From Caballeronia sp. (GTDB lineage Bacteria > Pseudomonadota > Gammaproteobacteria > Burkholderiales > Burkholderiaceae): 46,942 bases of DNA. Within the stretch, counting starts at the first letter, position 1. Each line of letters begins with the position of its first letter. Of the stretch, positions 25,442 to 34,468 are shown piece by piece. A program made the translations under genes and the position numbers. The notes beneath the pieces were generated by a model. It saw only the letters and a list, made by a program, of their open reading frames with translations, had not been told where the DNA came from and did no database searches. The stretch is from the NCBI RefSeq assembly GCF_028292365.1, contig NZ_JAQGMM010000095.1:1-46942 (forward strand). Direction: 5' to 3'.

Positions 25442-26431
25442 ATGAGTATGTTGCGTGCTAAACGAAATGTGAGCGCGAACCCCGGTCTGTCGGCGGTTCA
25501 GCGCGGTGTATGCGTCGTGGCGCTGTCCGCACTGGCCGCCTGCGCGACCCGGATGGATCAGGCGCCCGTCGTCGACCGGACTGGATCCGCGATCGGCACG
25601 CAGGCTGCCCAGGATGGCGCCATGTTGCCGCCGGGTCCGCCGCCGCCGGGTTACTACCGGGTGAAGCCGGGTGACACCCTATACCGGATCGCACTGGAAA
25701 ACGGCCAGAATTATCGGGACATTGCGTCGTGGAACAACATGACGAACCCGAACCAGATTGAAGTCGACCAATTGCTGCGCGTGGCGCCTCCGGGTGCCAA
25801 TCTCGCTGCGGCAACACCGGGCGTTTCTACCGCTCCCATTGTTGGCGGCGGAGTGCAGGCCCAGCCGCTCAACAATACGTACGGAGCGAATACGTCGGCG
25901 GCGCCTGGTACGAATGGCTACGCAAATGGCAGCGCGCCGCCGGCACCGAATTACGGTACGTCGTCCGGCATGGGGGCATTGCCGGGTACGGCAGCGCCCG
26001 GACTGGCCATGACCCAGCCGCCGGGAACGGGTGTCGACAACGGTGCGGCTGCGGTTCCGGCAGCCCAGCCGGCGTTCATCTGGCCGGCGCGCGGACCGAT
26101 TCTCGGCACGTTCGACGACGCGAAGAACAAAGGCTTGAACATTGGCGGCGCAACTGGAGATCCGGTCAATGCGGCGGCTGATGGACGGGTTGTCTACTCC
26201 GGCAACGGTCTGCGCGGATACGGCAATCTCGTCATCATCAAGCACGACGCAACTTTTCTTACCGCGTACGCACATAACAGTGCTTTGATGGTAAAAGAGG
26301 GAGACGCGGTGACAAAAGGGCAGAAAATCGCCGAGATGGGCAACAGCGATTCGGACCGCGTGATGTTGCATTTCGAAGTTCGCCGGCAGGGCAAACCTGT
26401 CGACCCTCTGAAGTATTTGCCGCCGCAATAA
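25442..26431 (+). CDS. nlpD: Lipoprotein NlpD, LysM plus degenerate M23 domain (amidase activator)
   Basis: This is an outer-membrane lipoprotein of 329 residues that in E. coli activates the cell-separation amidase AmiC. The lipobox is ALAAC with the lipidated Cys34. A LysM peptidoglycan-binding domain ([20 protein letters not shown] to LLRVAPP) covers about residues 71-117, followed by an Asn/Gly/Ala/Pro-rich linker. The C-terminal LytM/M23 fold ends [10 protein letters not shown], just like E. coli NlpD. The zinc ligands are not intact: the HxxxD motif reads KGLNIGG, and the HxH motif has only the second His (MLHFEVR), as expected of an activator rather than an enzyme. I prefer the ATG at 25442, with 25448 as alternative. 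rpoS begins 11 bases after the stop; in enterobacteria the main rpoS promoter lies inside nlpD. Confidence 0.95.
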   Translation: MSMLRAKRNVSANPGLSAVQRGVCVVALSALAACATRMDQAPVVDRTGSAIGTQAAQDGAMLPPGPPPPGYYRVKPGDTLYRIALENGQNYRDIASWNNMTNPNQIEVDQLLRVAPPGANLAAATPGVSTAPIVGGGVQAQPLNNTYGANTSAAPGTNGYANGSAPPAPNYGTSSGMGALPGTAAPGLAMTQPPGTGVDNGAAAVPAAQPAFIWPARGPILGTFDDAKNKGLNIGGATGDPVNAAADGRVVYSGNGLRGYGNLVIIKHDATFLTAYAHNSALMVKEGDAVTKGQKIAEMGNSDSDRVMLHFEVRRQGKPVDPLKYLPPQ

Positions 26432-26442
26432 GCGAAATCACC

Positions 26443-27537
26443 ATGCCTAAATCGAAGCGCCAGCCGCCGCAAGCCGAGACTGAGACAATCAGCCGACCCA
26501 CGCAGACAACGGTGGAAGACGGCGCTTCGAATCAGGCAGACGAGTCTGAAGGCGAAACGGCGGACGCCGAGCTCGATTCAGACGAAGACGGTGGCGCGAA
26601 CGGCAAGGATGCCGTCGAAGGTGCGGCTGATTCCACCCCCGACGTCGACGACTTCAAGTCTATTTTGCAGGCCGAACTCACGGCCGACACAATCCAGCAT
26701 TACCTGAACCGCATTAGCGTGAAGCCGTTGCTGACCGTCGAGGAAGAGCAGCGTTATTCGCGGCTGGCGAAAGCCGGCGAATTCGAAGCGCGCCAGGTCA
26801 TGATCGAGCGCAATCTGCGGCTGGTGGTCAGTATCGCGAAGGGATATTTGAATCGTGGCGTGCCGCTGCTCGATTTGATCGAGGAGGGCAATCTCGGCTT
26901 GATGCACGCTATCGAAAAATTCGATCCCACGCGTGGTTTCCGGTTTTCGACGTATGCCACGTGGTGGATCCGCCAGAGCATCGAGCGCGCGATCATGAAT
27001 CAGGCGCGCACAGTGCGTTTGCCCGTGCACGTGATTCGCGAACTCAATCAGGTGCTGCGCGCGAAACGTCATCTCGAAAAAAGCTCGGCGAATTCGACGG
27101 CGGCCATTGCGCCAGACCGGCGCGACGCGAGCATTGACGACATTGCGCATCTCACCGGCAAAACGCCCGAGGAAGTCACGGACATCCTCGCACTCAACGA
27201 ACACACGGCGTCGCTCGACGCGCCGCTCGATCTCGACCCGGCGAGCAGTTTGCTCGATCTGCTGTCCGACGACGCAAGCCAGTCGCCGGATTCGGAAGTT
27301 CAGCATCGCGAACTGGAAACGCTTACGAAGCTGTGGCTTTCCCGTCTTTCCGACAAACACCGGCACGTTATCGAGCGCCGTTTCGGCCTGAATCATATTG
27401 AGCCCGCCACGCTCGAAGAACTTGCCGACGAAATGGGCCTGACGCGCGAACGCGTGCGCCAGATTCAGCAGGAAGCGCTGGTCCGGCTCAAGCGGTTCTT
27501 TGCATCGAACGGTGTGCGAAAAGACGCCGTGCTTTAG
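26443..27537 (+). CDS. rpoS: RNA polymerase sigma factor RpoS (sigma-38)
   Basis: This is the general stress and stationary-phase sigma factor, 364 residues long. A non-conserved acidic N-terminus (about residues 1-65) precedes region 1.2 ([20 protein letters not shown]). Region 2 follows with [20 protein letters not shown] and [20 protein letters not shown]. Region 4 ends with [20 protein letters not shown], the -35 recognition helix. RpoS rather than RpoD is indicated by the length and by its place after nlpD. Enterobacterial RpoS has about 330 residues, and the extra length is in the acidic N-terminus. The nlpD-rpoS spacing (11 bases) allows co-transcription as well as an internal promoter. 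Confidence 0.97.
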   Translation: MPKSKRQPPQAETETISRPTQTTVEDGASNQADESEGETADAELDSDEDGGANGKDAVEGAADSTPDVDDFKSILQAELTADTIQHYLNRISVKPLLTVEEEQRYSRLAKAGEFEARQVMIERNLRLVVSIAKGYLNRGVPLLDLIEEGNLGLMHAIEKFDPTRGFRFSTYATWWIRQSIERAIMNQARTVRLPVHVIRELNQVLRAKRHLEKSSANSTAAIAPDRRDASIDDIAHLTGKTPEEVTDILALNEHTASLDAPLDLDPASSLLDLLSDDASQSPDSEVQHRELETLTKLWLSRLSDKHRHVIERRFGLNHIEPATLEELADEMGLTRERVRQIQQEALVRLKRFFASNGVRKDAVL

Positions 27538-27575
27538 GCGCCGCGTCGTCTTGGCAAGGCATCCTTAAAAAAGTA

Positions 27576-28352
27576 ATGACTCCAATTCTCGTATTCGACA
27601 TCGAGACGATTCCCGATGTCGACGGTATTCGCCGTCTCGATGCTCTTCCCGCCACGCTCACCGATATCGAGGTGGCGGAGCATGCATTCGCCGCGCGCCG
27701 CGAAAAGGTGGGCAACGACTTCCTGCCGCATCATCTACAGCGCATTGCCGCCATTTCGTGCGTGTTTCGCGATAACACGGGTTTTCGCGTGCGTTCGCTC
27801 GGCACTACGACCGATTCCGAGGCTTCGCTGATTCAGTCGTTTTTTCGTGTGATCGAAAAATATACGCCGCAGCTCGTTTCATGGAATGGCGGCGGTTTTG
27901 ATCTGCCCGTGCTGCACTACCGCGCGCTGGTGCACGGCGTGACAGCGTCCCGCTATTGGGACCTGGGCAACGATGATCGCGAGTTTCGCTACAACAACTA
28001 CATCAGCCGTTACCACGCGCGCCACACTGACCTGATGGACGTGCTGGCGATGTACCAGGCGCGTGCGAACGCGCCGCTGGATGCGCTTGCCAAGCTCTGC
28101 GGTTTCCCGGGCAAACTGGGCATGGACGGCGGCATGGTCTGGCAGGCGTACTCGGAAGGGCGCATAGAAGAAATCCGCAATTATTGCGAGACGGACGTGG
28201 TCAACACGTACCTGATGTATTGCCGTTTCCAACTGATGCGTGGTGGTTTTTCCGCTGAAGAGTATGCCGACGAGATCAGCTTCGTAAAAAATGCGCTCGC
28301 ACTGGAACCAGCGTCCCATTGGGCTGAATATCTGGCTGCGTTCGACGACTGA
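27576..28352 (+). CDS. Predicted 3'-5' exonuclease, PolB-like proofreading domain
   Basis: This stand-alone DEDDy exonuclease of 258 residues belongs to the group annotated as related to the exonuclease domain of DNA polymerase B. Motif Exo I is ILVFDIETIPDVDG with Asp8 and Glu10. Exo II is LVSWNGGGFDLPVL with Asp109. Exo III is RNYCETDVVNTYLMY, a YxxxD form with Tyr203 and Asp207. All four acidic residues and the tyrosine are present, so it should be active on DNA or RNA ends. The biological substrate is not known to me. It begins 38 bases after rpoS and could share stress-induced transcription; that is inference from position only. rlmD follows 137 bases later. Confidence 0.9.
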   Translation: MTPILVFDIETIPDVDGIRRLDALPATLTDIEVAEHAFAARREKVGNDFLPHHLQRIAAISCVFRDNTGFRVRSLGTTTDSEASLIQSFFRVIEKYTPQLVSWNGGGFDLPVLHYRALVHGVTASRYWDLGNDDREFRYNNYISRYHARHTDLMDVLAMYQARANAPLDALAKLCGFPGKLGMDGGMVWQAYSEGRIEEIRNYCETDVVNTYLMYCRFQLMRGGFSAEEYADEISFVKNALALEPASHWAEYLAAFDD

Positions 28353-28489
28353 GTCCCGCGCCGAGGCTCTCCCGGCTTCGTCTACAATCTCGCCCTTGTT
28401 GCTCTTTTGCGGGGTCTTCACCCTGCTTTTCGTTTCGCTTTCCGCTTCCCGATTGTTCACTTTATTTTCATTAGCCAGGAAGTCCGCAG

Positions 28490-29902
28490 GTGTCTCACGC
28501 TCGAAAAAAATCGCGTAATCGCTGGAATCCGCCGACTCGAATTGTTCCTCTGGACCCTTCGGCCGCGCCACTCGAGATCGAGATCAAATCGCTCGATATG
28601 GATGCTCAAGGTGTCGGCCGTGCGGCGACCGAGGACGGCTCGGAAGGCAAGGTTATTTTCGTGGAAGGCGCGCTGCCGGGCGAACGCGTGTTGTACGCGA
28701 GCTTTCGGAGGAAGGCCGCGTTCGAGCAGGCGCTGTTGATCAAAATCCTGCGTGAAAGCGTCATGCGTACGCGGCCGAAATGCCCCTATTTCAGTAAATG
28801 CGGCGGCTGCTCCATGCAGCACCTGGATGTGCGGGCGCAGATTGCTGTCAAGCAACGCGTCCTCGAGGACAGCCTGCAGCACATCGGCAAGCTTCACGCG
28901 GAAACGATCTACCGGCCTATTCACGGGCCGTCGTGGGGATACCGGTATCGGGCGCGGCTCGCTGTGCGGCTGATCGCGGGAAAGGGCGGCGCGCTGGTGG
29001 GATTCCACGAGAAAAAGAGCAGTTTTGTCGCCGATATGGAAACGTGCGACGTCCTGCATCCGAATGTGTCGGCACTGTTGATGCCGCTGCGTTCGCTCGT
29101 CCGCGATTTGTCCATTCGCGACCGCCTGCCTCAGATTGAAGTGGCCGTTGGAGCCGAGACAACCGCGCTGGTGCTGCGGATTCTTGAGCCGTTGACGCAG
29201 GCGGACGAAGCGCTGCTGCGTACTTTCGCCGATGCCCACGGCGTCCAGTTCTGGTTGCAGCCGAAAGGGCCTGAGACCGCTTTTGCGTTTTATCCCGTTG
29301 AGCGGGAGTTGGCATACACGCTGCCGGAATTCGGTATCCGCATGCCGTTCAAACCAACCGATTTCACCCAGGTCAATCATCAGATCAACCGGGTACTCGT
29401 TAGCCGCGCGTTGCGGTTGCTGGCCGCGCAGTGCACGGATAGGGTGCTCGATTTGTTTTGCGGCATCGGCAATTTCACGTTGCCGCTCGCGCGGATGGCA
29501 CGTGAGGTGGTGGGAATCGAGGGGAGCCAGGGCCTGACTGAACGTGCGCTGGAAAACGCCAGGGTAAATGGCGTCCATGAGCATACGTCGTTCGCATGCC
29601 GAAACCTCTTCGAGATCACAGCGGACGATTTTCGCGCGCTAGGTCCCTTCGACAAGATTCTCATTGATCCACCGCGTGAGGGTGCGCTGGCGGTATCGAA
29701 GGCGCTGGGAGAGATTGCGCACAGCGGCGAGGGCGTGTTGCCCAAGCGGATTGTGTACGTCTCCTGCAATCCGGCAACGCTCGCCCGGGACGCGGGCGTG
29801 CTCGTGCGCGATGCCGGTTACCGCATGAAGGGCGCGGGGGTGGTGAATATGTTTCCGCATACATCGCACGTTGAATCGATTGCGCTGTTCGAACGTGACT
29901 GA
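28490..29902 (+). CDS. rlmD: 23S rRNA (uracil-1939-C5)-methyltransferase RlmD
   Basis: This is an iron-sulfur rRNA methyltransferase of 470 residues. The N-terminal TRAM domain runs over about residues 27-90 ([17 protein letters not shown] and onward). The 4Fe-4S ligands are Cys98, Cys104 and Cys107 ([10 protein letters not shown]) with Cys186 (METCDVLHP), the RumA pattern. The SAM site is [16 protein letters not shown], and the catalytic nucleophile is Cys426 in [13 protein letters not shown]. The start is a GTG at 28490 with AGGA nine bases before it. The four cluster cysteines separate it from TrmA, which lacks them. The N-terminal 25 residues are basic and may help bind RNA. Confidence 0.95.
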   Translation: MSHARKKSRNRWNPPTRIVPLDPSAAPLEIEIKSLDMDAQGVGRAATEDGSEGKVIFVEGALPGERVLYASFRRKAAFEQALLIKILRESVMRTRPKCPYFSKCGGCSMQHLDVRAQIAVKQRVLEDSLQHIGKLHAETIYRPIHGPSWGYRYRARLAVRLIAGKGGALVGFHEKKSSFVADMETCDVLHPNVSALLMPLRSLVRDLSIRDRLPQIEVAVGAETTALVLRILEPLTQADEALLRTFADAHGVQFWLQPKGPETAFAFYPVERELAYTLPEFGIRMPFKPTDFTQVNHQINRVLVSRALRLLAAQCTDRVLDLFCGIGNFTLPLARMAREVVGIEGSQGLTERALENARVNGVHEHTSFACRNLFEITADDFRALGPFDKILIDPPREGALAVSKALGEIAHSGEGVLPKRIVYVSCNPATLARDAGVLVRDAGYRMKGAGVVNMFPHTSHVESIALFERD

Positions 29903-29938
29903 ATCCCCGGGCTTTGAATTCCCAAGCTTTGCGCGCAT

Positions 29939-29968
29939 AAAAAAAACCGGCCTTCGAAAAGGCCGGTT
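29939..29968 (-). terminator. Rho-independent terminator of the Bax-inhibitor-1 family gene
   Basis: Read on the minus strand, a 10-bp stem (AACCGGCCTT with AAGGCCGGTT, 29968 to 29945) closes a TTCG loop and runs into eight T residues (29946-29939). It lies 43 bases after the stop of the minus-strand gene. On the plus strand the hairpin also follows rlmD but has no T tract, so any effect there would be weak. Confidence 0.9.
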
Positions 29969-30011
29969 CTTACGCGTGAAGCGAGACCTGCGAAGCAAAA
30001 CTAACGCGCGA

Positions 30012-30710
30012 TCAGTTCCGGTTGCCACCGAAGATACCGAGCAGCATCAACAGGTTCGTGAATACGTTGTACAAATCCAGGTAGATCGCGAGCGCGGCGC
30101 TGATGTAATTTGTTTCACCGCCATTCACGACCCGCTGGACGTCGAACAGCATGTACGCCGAGAAGATCACGATGGCCAGCACCGAAACCGTCAGCATCAA
30201 GGCCGGCAGGTGCAGGAACACGTTCGCAAACGCGGCCAGCAGCAACACTAGTACGCCCATGAAGAGCCACTTGCCGAGACCGGAAAAGTCGCGCTTGCTG
30301 ACGGTGGCGATAGTCGCCATGGCGGCGAAGATCACACCAGTGCCACCAAACGCCATCATGATGAGCTGCGGCCCGTTTGTGTAGCCGAGAATGAAGCTCA
30401 GCAAACGCGACAGCATCAGACCCATAAAGAAGGTGAAGCCGAGCAACACGAATACACCGATGCTGCTGTTCTTGGTGCGCTCAATGGCGAACATGAACCC
30501 GAACGCGATTGCCATGAAGGCGATGAAGCTCATGGCGGGGCTGGTAGCGGCAAACAGGGAGAAGCCTGTTGCCACGCCGACCCACGCGCCCAACACGGTT
30601 GGGACCATGGATAGCGCGAGGAGCCAGTATGTGTTCCGTAGTACGCGGTTGCGGGTTTCGGACGACGTGACACTACCGCTGCGACCAAAACCGTAAGGGG
30701 ATTCGTTCAT
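30012..30710 (-). CDS. Bax inhibitor-1/YccA family inner-membrane protein
   Basis: This integral membrane protein of 232 residues has about seven hydrophobic helices. It begins MNESPYGFGRSGSVTSSETR, then NRVLRNTYWLLALSMVPTVLG. The family pattern continues with GFTFFMGLMLSRLLSFILGY and ends ISAALAIYLDLYNVFTNLLM, whose acidic residues (SAALAIYLDLYN) form the conserved di-aspartyl/pH-sensor region in BI-1 channels. The bacterial relatives YbhL and YccA are linked to membrane stress, and YccA binds and restrains FtsH. Notably, the FtsH modulators HflK and HflC are also in this window, but far away. The ATG at 30710 has a perfect AAGGAG seven bases upstream; an upstream in-frame extension is rejected for that reason. 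Its promoter region carries a 14-bp tandem repeat. Confidence 0.92.
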   Translation of the reverse strand: MNESPYGFGRSGSVTSSETRNRVLRNTYWLLALSMVPTVLGAWVGVATGFSLFAATSPAMSFIAFMAIAFGFMFAIERTKNSSIGVFVLLGFTFFMGLMLSRLLSFILGYTNGPQLIMMAFGGTGVIFAAMATIATVSKRDFSGLGKWLFMGVLVLLLAAFANVFLHLPALMLTVSVLAIVIFSAYMLFDVQRVVNGGETNYISAALAIYLDLYNVFTNLLMLLGIFGGNRN

Positions 30711-30784
30711 GGTTTCTCCTTGCCTAAACTTGTGTAAAGCCATCTGGTTCAAAAAACCGGCTTGATTTGCCGTAAAACGCTGAC

Positions 30785-30826
30785 GCTGCCACGTGAAAGC
30801 TGCCACGTGAAAGCTGCCGTACGAAA
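30785..30826. repeat. 14-bp tandem repeat containing CACGTG, three units
   Basis: GCTGCCACGTGAAA occurs twice without a mismatch (30785-30798 and 30799-30812), followed by a diverged third unit GCTGCCGTACGAAA (30813-30826). Each perfect unit contains the palindrome CACGTG. The array lies 75-116 bases before the BI-1 family start codon on the other strand, where an operator could act. Confidence 0.85.
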
Positions 30827-31094
30827 ACACGGCTTTTGTCAGTCAAGCGGCTTCGTTAGACGATTTGCCGCGAACCCCTTCTGGCTGCATTGTACGCTCC
30901 CGGCCTGAAGGCCCTTCCGACACGGAATATGGGTCTATCTTGCGCCGAAATCAACGTTGCTGCTGTGCAGTACCAGGACCGCTAAAATTACGGCGCGTTT
31001 CATACCCACGCTGTGACCCGCACTGCAATTCGTCTCTTGCTTTGATGCTTACGGAGTCGTAAGGTTTCCATCGCAATCATACAACGCTTCGTGC

Positions 31095-31100
31095 TACAAT
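31095..31100 (+). promoter_or_regulatory. Possible -10 box of ndk
   Basis: TACAAT at 31095-31100 would give a leader of about 40 bases before the ndk ATG at 31148. The same hexamer is used just before dnaX and surE. No -35 box of good quality lies at the right distance. Confidence 0.35.
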
Positions 31101-31147
31101 TGTCGATTCATTTATATTCGTAACCCGTTCATTTTTTGGAGTTTTTC

Positions 31148-31573
31148 ATGGCGATCGAGCGCACCCTGTCGATTATTAAACCGGATGCAGTGGCAAAGAA
31201 TGTGATCGGCCAGATCTACAGCCGTTTTGAGCAAGCTGGCCTCAAGATCATCGCAGCTCGCATGGTCCATCTGTCGCGCGCTGACGCGGAAAAGTTCTAC
31301 GCGGTTCACGCTGCACGCCCGTTCTTCAAAGACTTGGTCGAATTCATGATCTCCGGCCCCGTGATGATCCAGGCGCTGGAAGGCGAGAACGCCATTCTGA
31401 CGAATCGCGACCTGATGGGCGCAACCGACCCGAAGAAGGCTGACAAGGGTACGATCCGCGCGGATTTCGCCGACAGCATCGACGCTAACGCGGTGCACGG
31501 CTCGGACGCTGCCGAAACAGCACGTCAGGAAATCGCTTTCTTCTTCCCCGAAGTGAACGTCTATTCGCGTTGA
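31148..31573 (+). CDS. ndk: Nucleoside diphosphate kinase
   Basis: This enzyme balances nucleoside triphosphate pools by passing phosphate from ATP to nucleoside diphosphates through a phosphohistidine. It has 141 residues. The N-terminus [18 protein letters not shown] and the active-site segment NAVHGSD with His117 are diagnostic. [14 protein letters not shown] and [18 protein letters not shown] complete the fold. I chose the ATG at 31148 because GGAG sits nine bases before it and the protein begins MAIERTLSI as in relatives. It opens the plus-strand block ndk-rlmN-rodZ-ispG-hisS, a gene order shared by many beta- and gamma-proteobacteria. Confidence 0.98.
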   Translation: MAIERTLSIIKPDAVAKNVIGQIYSRFEQAGLKIIAARMVHLSRADAEKFYAVHAARPFFKDLVEFMISGPVMIQALEGENAILTNRDLMGATDPKKADKGTIRADFADSIDANAVHGSDAAETARQEIAFFFPEVNVYSR

Positions 31574-31672
31574 TTCGGGAGTAGATTTATCGCAGGAATT
31601 GGCGCGAAATAGCTGGAGCGCGGCTTAGAACGCGTTCCATTTTTCGCTCAGCAAGGAAATGGCAGAATCGAA

Positions 31673-32815
31673 ATGACAGCTGCAACAGTCAATCTTCTGG
31701 ACCTCGATGCCGCCGGGCTCGTTGCTTATTGCGACAGCCTGGGCGAAAAGCCGTTTCGCGCCAAGCAATTGCAACGCTGGATTCACCAGTTCGGTGTCGA
31801 CGACTTCGACGGCATGACGGACCTGGCGAAATCGCTGCGTGAGAAATTGAAGGGGCGGGCAAGTCTGGACATGCCTGCCATCGTCCGCGATCACGTTTCC
31901 ACTGACGGCACCCGCAAGTGGCTGATCGACGTGGGCAACAGCAACGCGGTCGAAACTGTATATATCCCGGAAGCAAATCGCGGCACCCTTTGCGTTTCGT
32001 CGCAAGCCGGCTGCGCCGTGAATTGCCGATTCTGCTCCACCGGCAAGCAAGGTTTTTCGCGCAACCTGAGCACGGGCGAGATTATCGGCCAGTTGCGCAT
32101 GGCAGAGTTTGCGCTGCGAGCGTCCAAAAGCGGTAGTTATGGTGCGCCGAATAACGGCAAGGCCGATCGCGTGGTGACCAACGTCGTGATGATGGGCATG
32201 GGCGAACCTCTGCTCAACTACGACGCCGTTGTGCCAGCCATGCGGCTGATGCTCGACGACAACGCGTACGGACTGTCACGCCGTCGCGTGACGTTGTCCA
32301 CCTCGGGCGTCGTGCCCATGATGGACCGTCTTGGCGCAGATCTGCCGGTCGCACTTGCCGTGTCGCTGCATGCGCCGATCGATTCGCTTCGCGACATGCT
32401 GGTGCCGTTGAACAAGAAATATCCCCTGCGGGAATTGATGGCCGCGTGCCAGCGTTACCTGTTGGTTGCGCCGCGCGATTTCATCACATTCGAATATTGC
32501 ATGCTCGACGGCGTGAACGACAGCGAAGCGCACGCCCGCGAACTGATTGCGCTTACGCGTGATGTGCCGTGCAAATTCAACCTGATTCCGTTCAATCCGT
32601 TCCCCGAGTCCGGTTTGACGCGATCGAGCAACGAACAGATCAAGCGGTTTGCGCAGGTGCTGATGGACGCTGGCGTCGTGACAACCGTGCGCAAGACGCG
32701 GGGCGATGACATCGACGCGGCATGCGGGCAGTTGGCCGGCGAGGTTCAGGACCGTACGCGTCTGGCCCAGCGTATGGGCAAGACGGCGAAGGTCATCGAG
32801 GTTCGCGCTGTCTAA
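31673..32815 (+). CDS. rlmN: Dual-specificity 23S rRNA/tRNA adenine-C2 methyltransferase RlmN
   Basis: This radical-SAM enzyme of 380 residues methylates A2503 of 23S rRNA and A37 of some tRNAs. The radical-SAM cluster motif is CAVNCRFC with Cys114, Cys118 and Cys121. The methyl-carrying cysteine is Cys351 in [12 protein letters not shown] near the C-terminus. The SAM-binding [10 protein letters not shown] and the segment [21 protein letters not shown] fit the family. It is RlmN rather than Cfr, judged from the housekeeping context between ndk and rodZ. The gap to rodZ is 221 bases, and no pilF/pilW-like gene lies there. Confidence 0.97.
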   Translation: MTAATVNLLDLDAAGLVAYCDSLGEKPFRAKQLQRWIHQFGVDDFDGMTDLAKSLREKLKGRASLDMPAIVRDHVSTDGTRKWLIDVGNSNAVETVYIPEANRGTLCVSSQAGCAVNCRFCSTGKQGFSRNLSTGEIIGQLRMAEFALRASKSGSYGAPNNGKADRVVTNVVMMGMGEPLLNYDAVVPAMRLMLDDNAYGLSRRRVTLSTSGVVPMMDRLGADLPVALAVSLHAPIDSLRDMLVPLNKKYPLRELMAACQRYLLVAPRDFITFEYCMLDGVNDSEAHARELIALTRDVPCKFNLIPFNPFPESGLTRSSNEQIKRFAQVLMDAGVVTTVRKTRGDDIDAACGQLAGEVQDRTRLAQRMGKTAKVIEVRAV

Positions 32816-33036
32816 GTGCCAAGCAGTCAAGCGGGATAGTCGCGCTGCCGACCTGCGGCGCCTTGTTCGGCGGAAAAACCGAAAAATTCGGCAATAAATG
32901 CTAGAAGGCGGCGCACAATGCCGTGCATTTTGTTATAAAGCCGTCTGCAACGCCGACTCGGCTGTGTCTGCGGTGGCGCTAAGGTCAGCAACGAAGCTGA
33001 ACAGCGACAAAAAAGAATCGATGCGAGGAAATTGGG

Positions 33037-34215
33037 ATGAGTGAGCCGCAGCACCCGACGCCTTTCGGCGCTCATAAAGCTGGCCAATCAGGCAGTCAGT
33101 CCGGCGCGTTGCCCGGAAATCAGCCCGAAAACGCCGCGAGCGCCGCCAATACCGAGGGAGGCATTCAGCAGGCAGCGAGTCTTGATTCGGTCGCCGCAGT
33201 CGGCGCGCGACTTACACAGCTTCGCGAAGCGAAGAACTGGTCTCTGGATGACGTATCCGCGCGGTTGAAGGTGTCGCCGCAGAAACTACGAGCGCTCGAG
33301 AGCGGCGATCTCAGCCTTTTCCCCGACCGGAATTTCGCGACGGGCATTGTGCGTAGTTACGCGAAAATCATGGGCGCCGACCCGGCTCCCTTCACGGCTG
33401 CGCTGCGTCACGCAAATGGTCCGGTCGAGCAGAATTTATCGTTGCCGGCATCGTCAGGTGCGGGTTTGCCGCGCGGCCGCGTGTCGGTCCCGCTAGGCAG
33501 TTCGCCGCGGCGCCGGTCCTGGTTGTGGGGCGTAGCGGCTGTGATCGTTGCGGTGATTGCGCTCGCAATGTGGCACACGGGCGGGGATTCCGCCGCATGG
33601 TTTGCCCGGCTGAAGGCCAGCGCTAATGGCGCAACCCAGGCAACGAACAGCGAAACCAGTGCAGGTTCGTCGGTGGCAGCTACTGACGAAGCAACGGCCA
33701 ACACGGGGTCGGTCGCCTCGGGTGACGCCGCGAGTGAAGCCTCAGCTAATGGAGCCGAAGTTCAGGCTGGAACGCAGGCCGGTGCTCAGCCTATGCCGAG
33801 CCCGCTGGGTACGAACGCGCTTCCCGCGTCTTCATCGACGATTACGGCGGTCCAGGGCGCCGCCGCGCGTGCACAAAGCGCGAGCGCGCCGTTGGCGAAT
33901 GCGCCGAAACCGGCTTCGTCGGCGGCTGCAACAACTTCGGCGTCAGCGGCTGCTTCTGTCGGCACCGGCGGCAACGAGCTCGAACTTAAGGTGGCGAGCG
34001 ATAGCTGGTTCAGCGTGCGCCAAAAGGACGGTAAGGAAGTGTTCTCAGGCCTGGTCAAGGCTGGCAGCGTGCAAAAAGTCGCAGGCGACGCGCCGTTCAA
34101 GATCACGGTTGGAAATCGGGCGGGCCTCGATTCGCTGACGTTCGACGGACAACCCGTCGACCCAGCCAAATTCGGCCCCGCGAAGGGCAACGTCGCTCGC
34201 TTTTCGCTGCCCTGA
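33037..34215 (+). CDS. rodZ: Cytoskeletal adaptor RodZ (helix-turn-helix, single membrane span)
   Basis: This inner-membrane protein of 392 residues links the MreB cytoskeleton to wall synthesis and cell shape. After a disordered N-terminus, a cytoplasmic Xre-type helix-turn-helix covers about residues 54-125 (GARLTQLREAKNWSLDDVSA, then LKVSPQKLRALESGD, then FATGIVRSYAKIMG). The membrane span is WLWGVAAVIVAVIALAMW (162-179), preceded by the basic anchor SPRRRS. A long Ala/Ser/Thr-rich periplasmic linker leads to the C-terminal beta-domain (from about residue 312, ELELKVASDSWFSVRQKDGK onward). The topology matches E. coli RodZ, and ispG downstream supports the call. Confidence 0.93.
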   Translation: MSEPQHPTPFGAHKAGQSGSQSGALPGNQPENAASAANTEGGIQQAASLDSVAAVGARLTQLREAKNWSLDDVSARLKVSPQKLRALESGDLSLFPDRNFATGIVRSYAKIMGADPAPFTAALRHANGPVEQNLSLPASSGAGLPRGRVSVPLGSSPRRRSWLWGVAAVIVAVIALAMWHTGGDSAAWFARLKASANGATQATNSETSAGSSVAATDEATANTGSVASGDAASEASANGAEVQAGTQAGAQPMPSPLGTNALPASSSTITAVQGAAARAQSASAPLANAPKPASSAAATTSASAAASVGTGGNELELKVASDSWFSVRQKDGKEVFSGLVKAGSVQKVAGDAPFKITVGNRAGLDSLTFDGQPVDPAKFGPAKGNVARFSLP

Positions 34216-34260
34216 TCTCGCTGCGCAAGTGGCACCGAGTGTGCATTCGTGTGTGGTTGA

Positions 34261-34285
34261 GCCCGCGCCGTTACATAACGCGGGC
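34261..34285. repeat. Inverted repeat after rodZ
   Basis: GCCCGCG (34261-34267) pairs with CGCGGGC (34279-34285) across 11 bases, 46 bases after the rodZ stop. There is no T tract, so I do not call it an intrinsic terminator. It could slow polymerase or protect the 3' end of the mRNA. Confidence 0.6.
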
Positions 34286-34468
34286 CTGAAGGAATTACGC
34301 CACATGGCCTGAGGGGCTTTGAGGTCGGTTCTCAGCCTTGACACGGAGTTGTGCGAAGATTTCATCAAGGCGTCGCAAAGGTGGCGGCGCCGTTTTTATG
34401 TCCTCGAGTCTCATTCATGTCCAGATACGCGTCACCGTGTGATAGCCGGCGGCGCAAAGGGTCTTTCG

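Larger units (their letters stand above)
30711..31147. other. Divergent intergenic region between the BI-1 family gene and ndk
   Basis: These 437 bases lie between two genes read outward. The left part holds three 14-bp tandem repeats (30785-30826). The right part holds a TAAAAT at 30983-30988 and a TACAAT at 31095-31100 that could serve ndk. A minus-strand TACAAT overlaps the CATTGTACG stretch near 30885-30895 and could serve the BI-1 gene. No -35 boxes match well. No coding frame is convincing. Confidence 0.55.

Noticed and set aside
34261..34285. GC-rich stem after rodZ as an intrinsic terminator
   Set aside because: The sequence after the stem is CTGAAGGAA rather than a T tract. It is kept as an inverted repeat.
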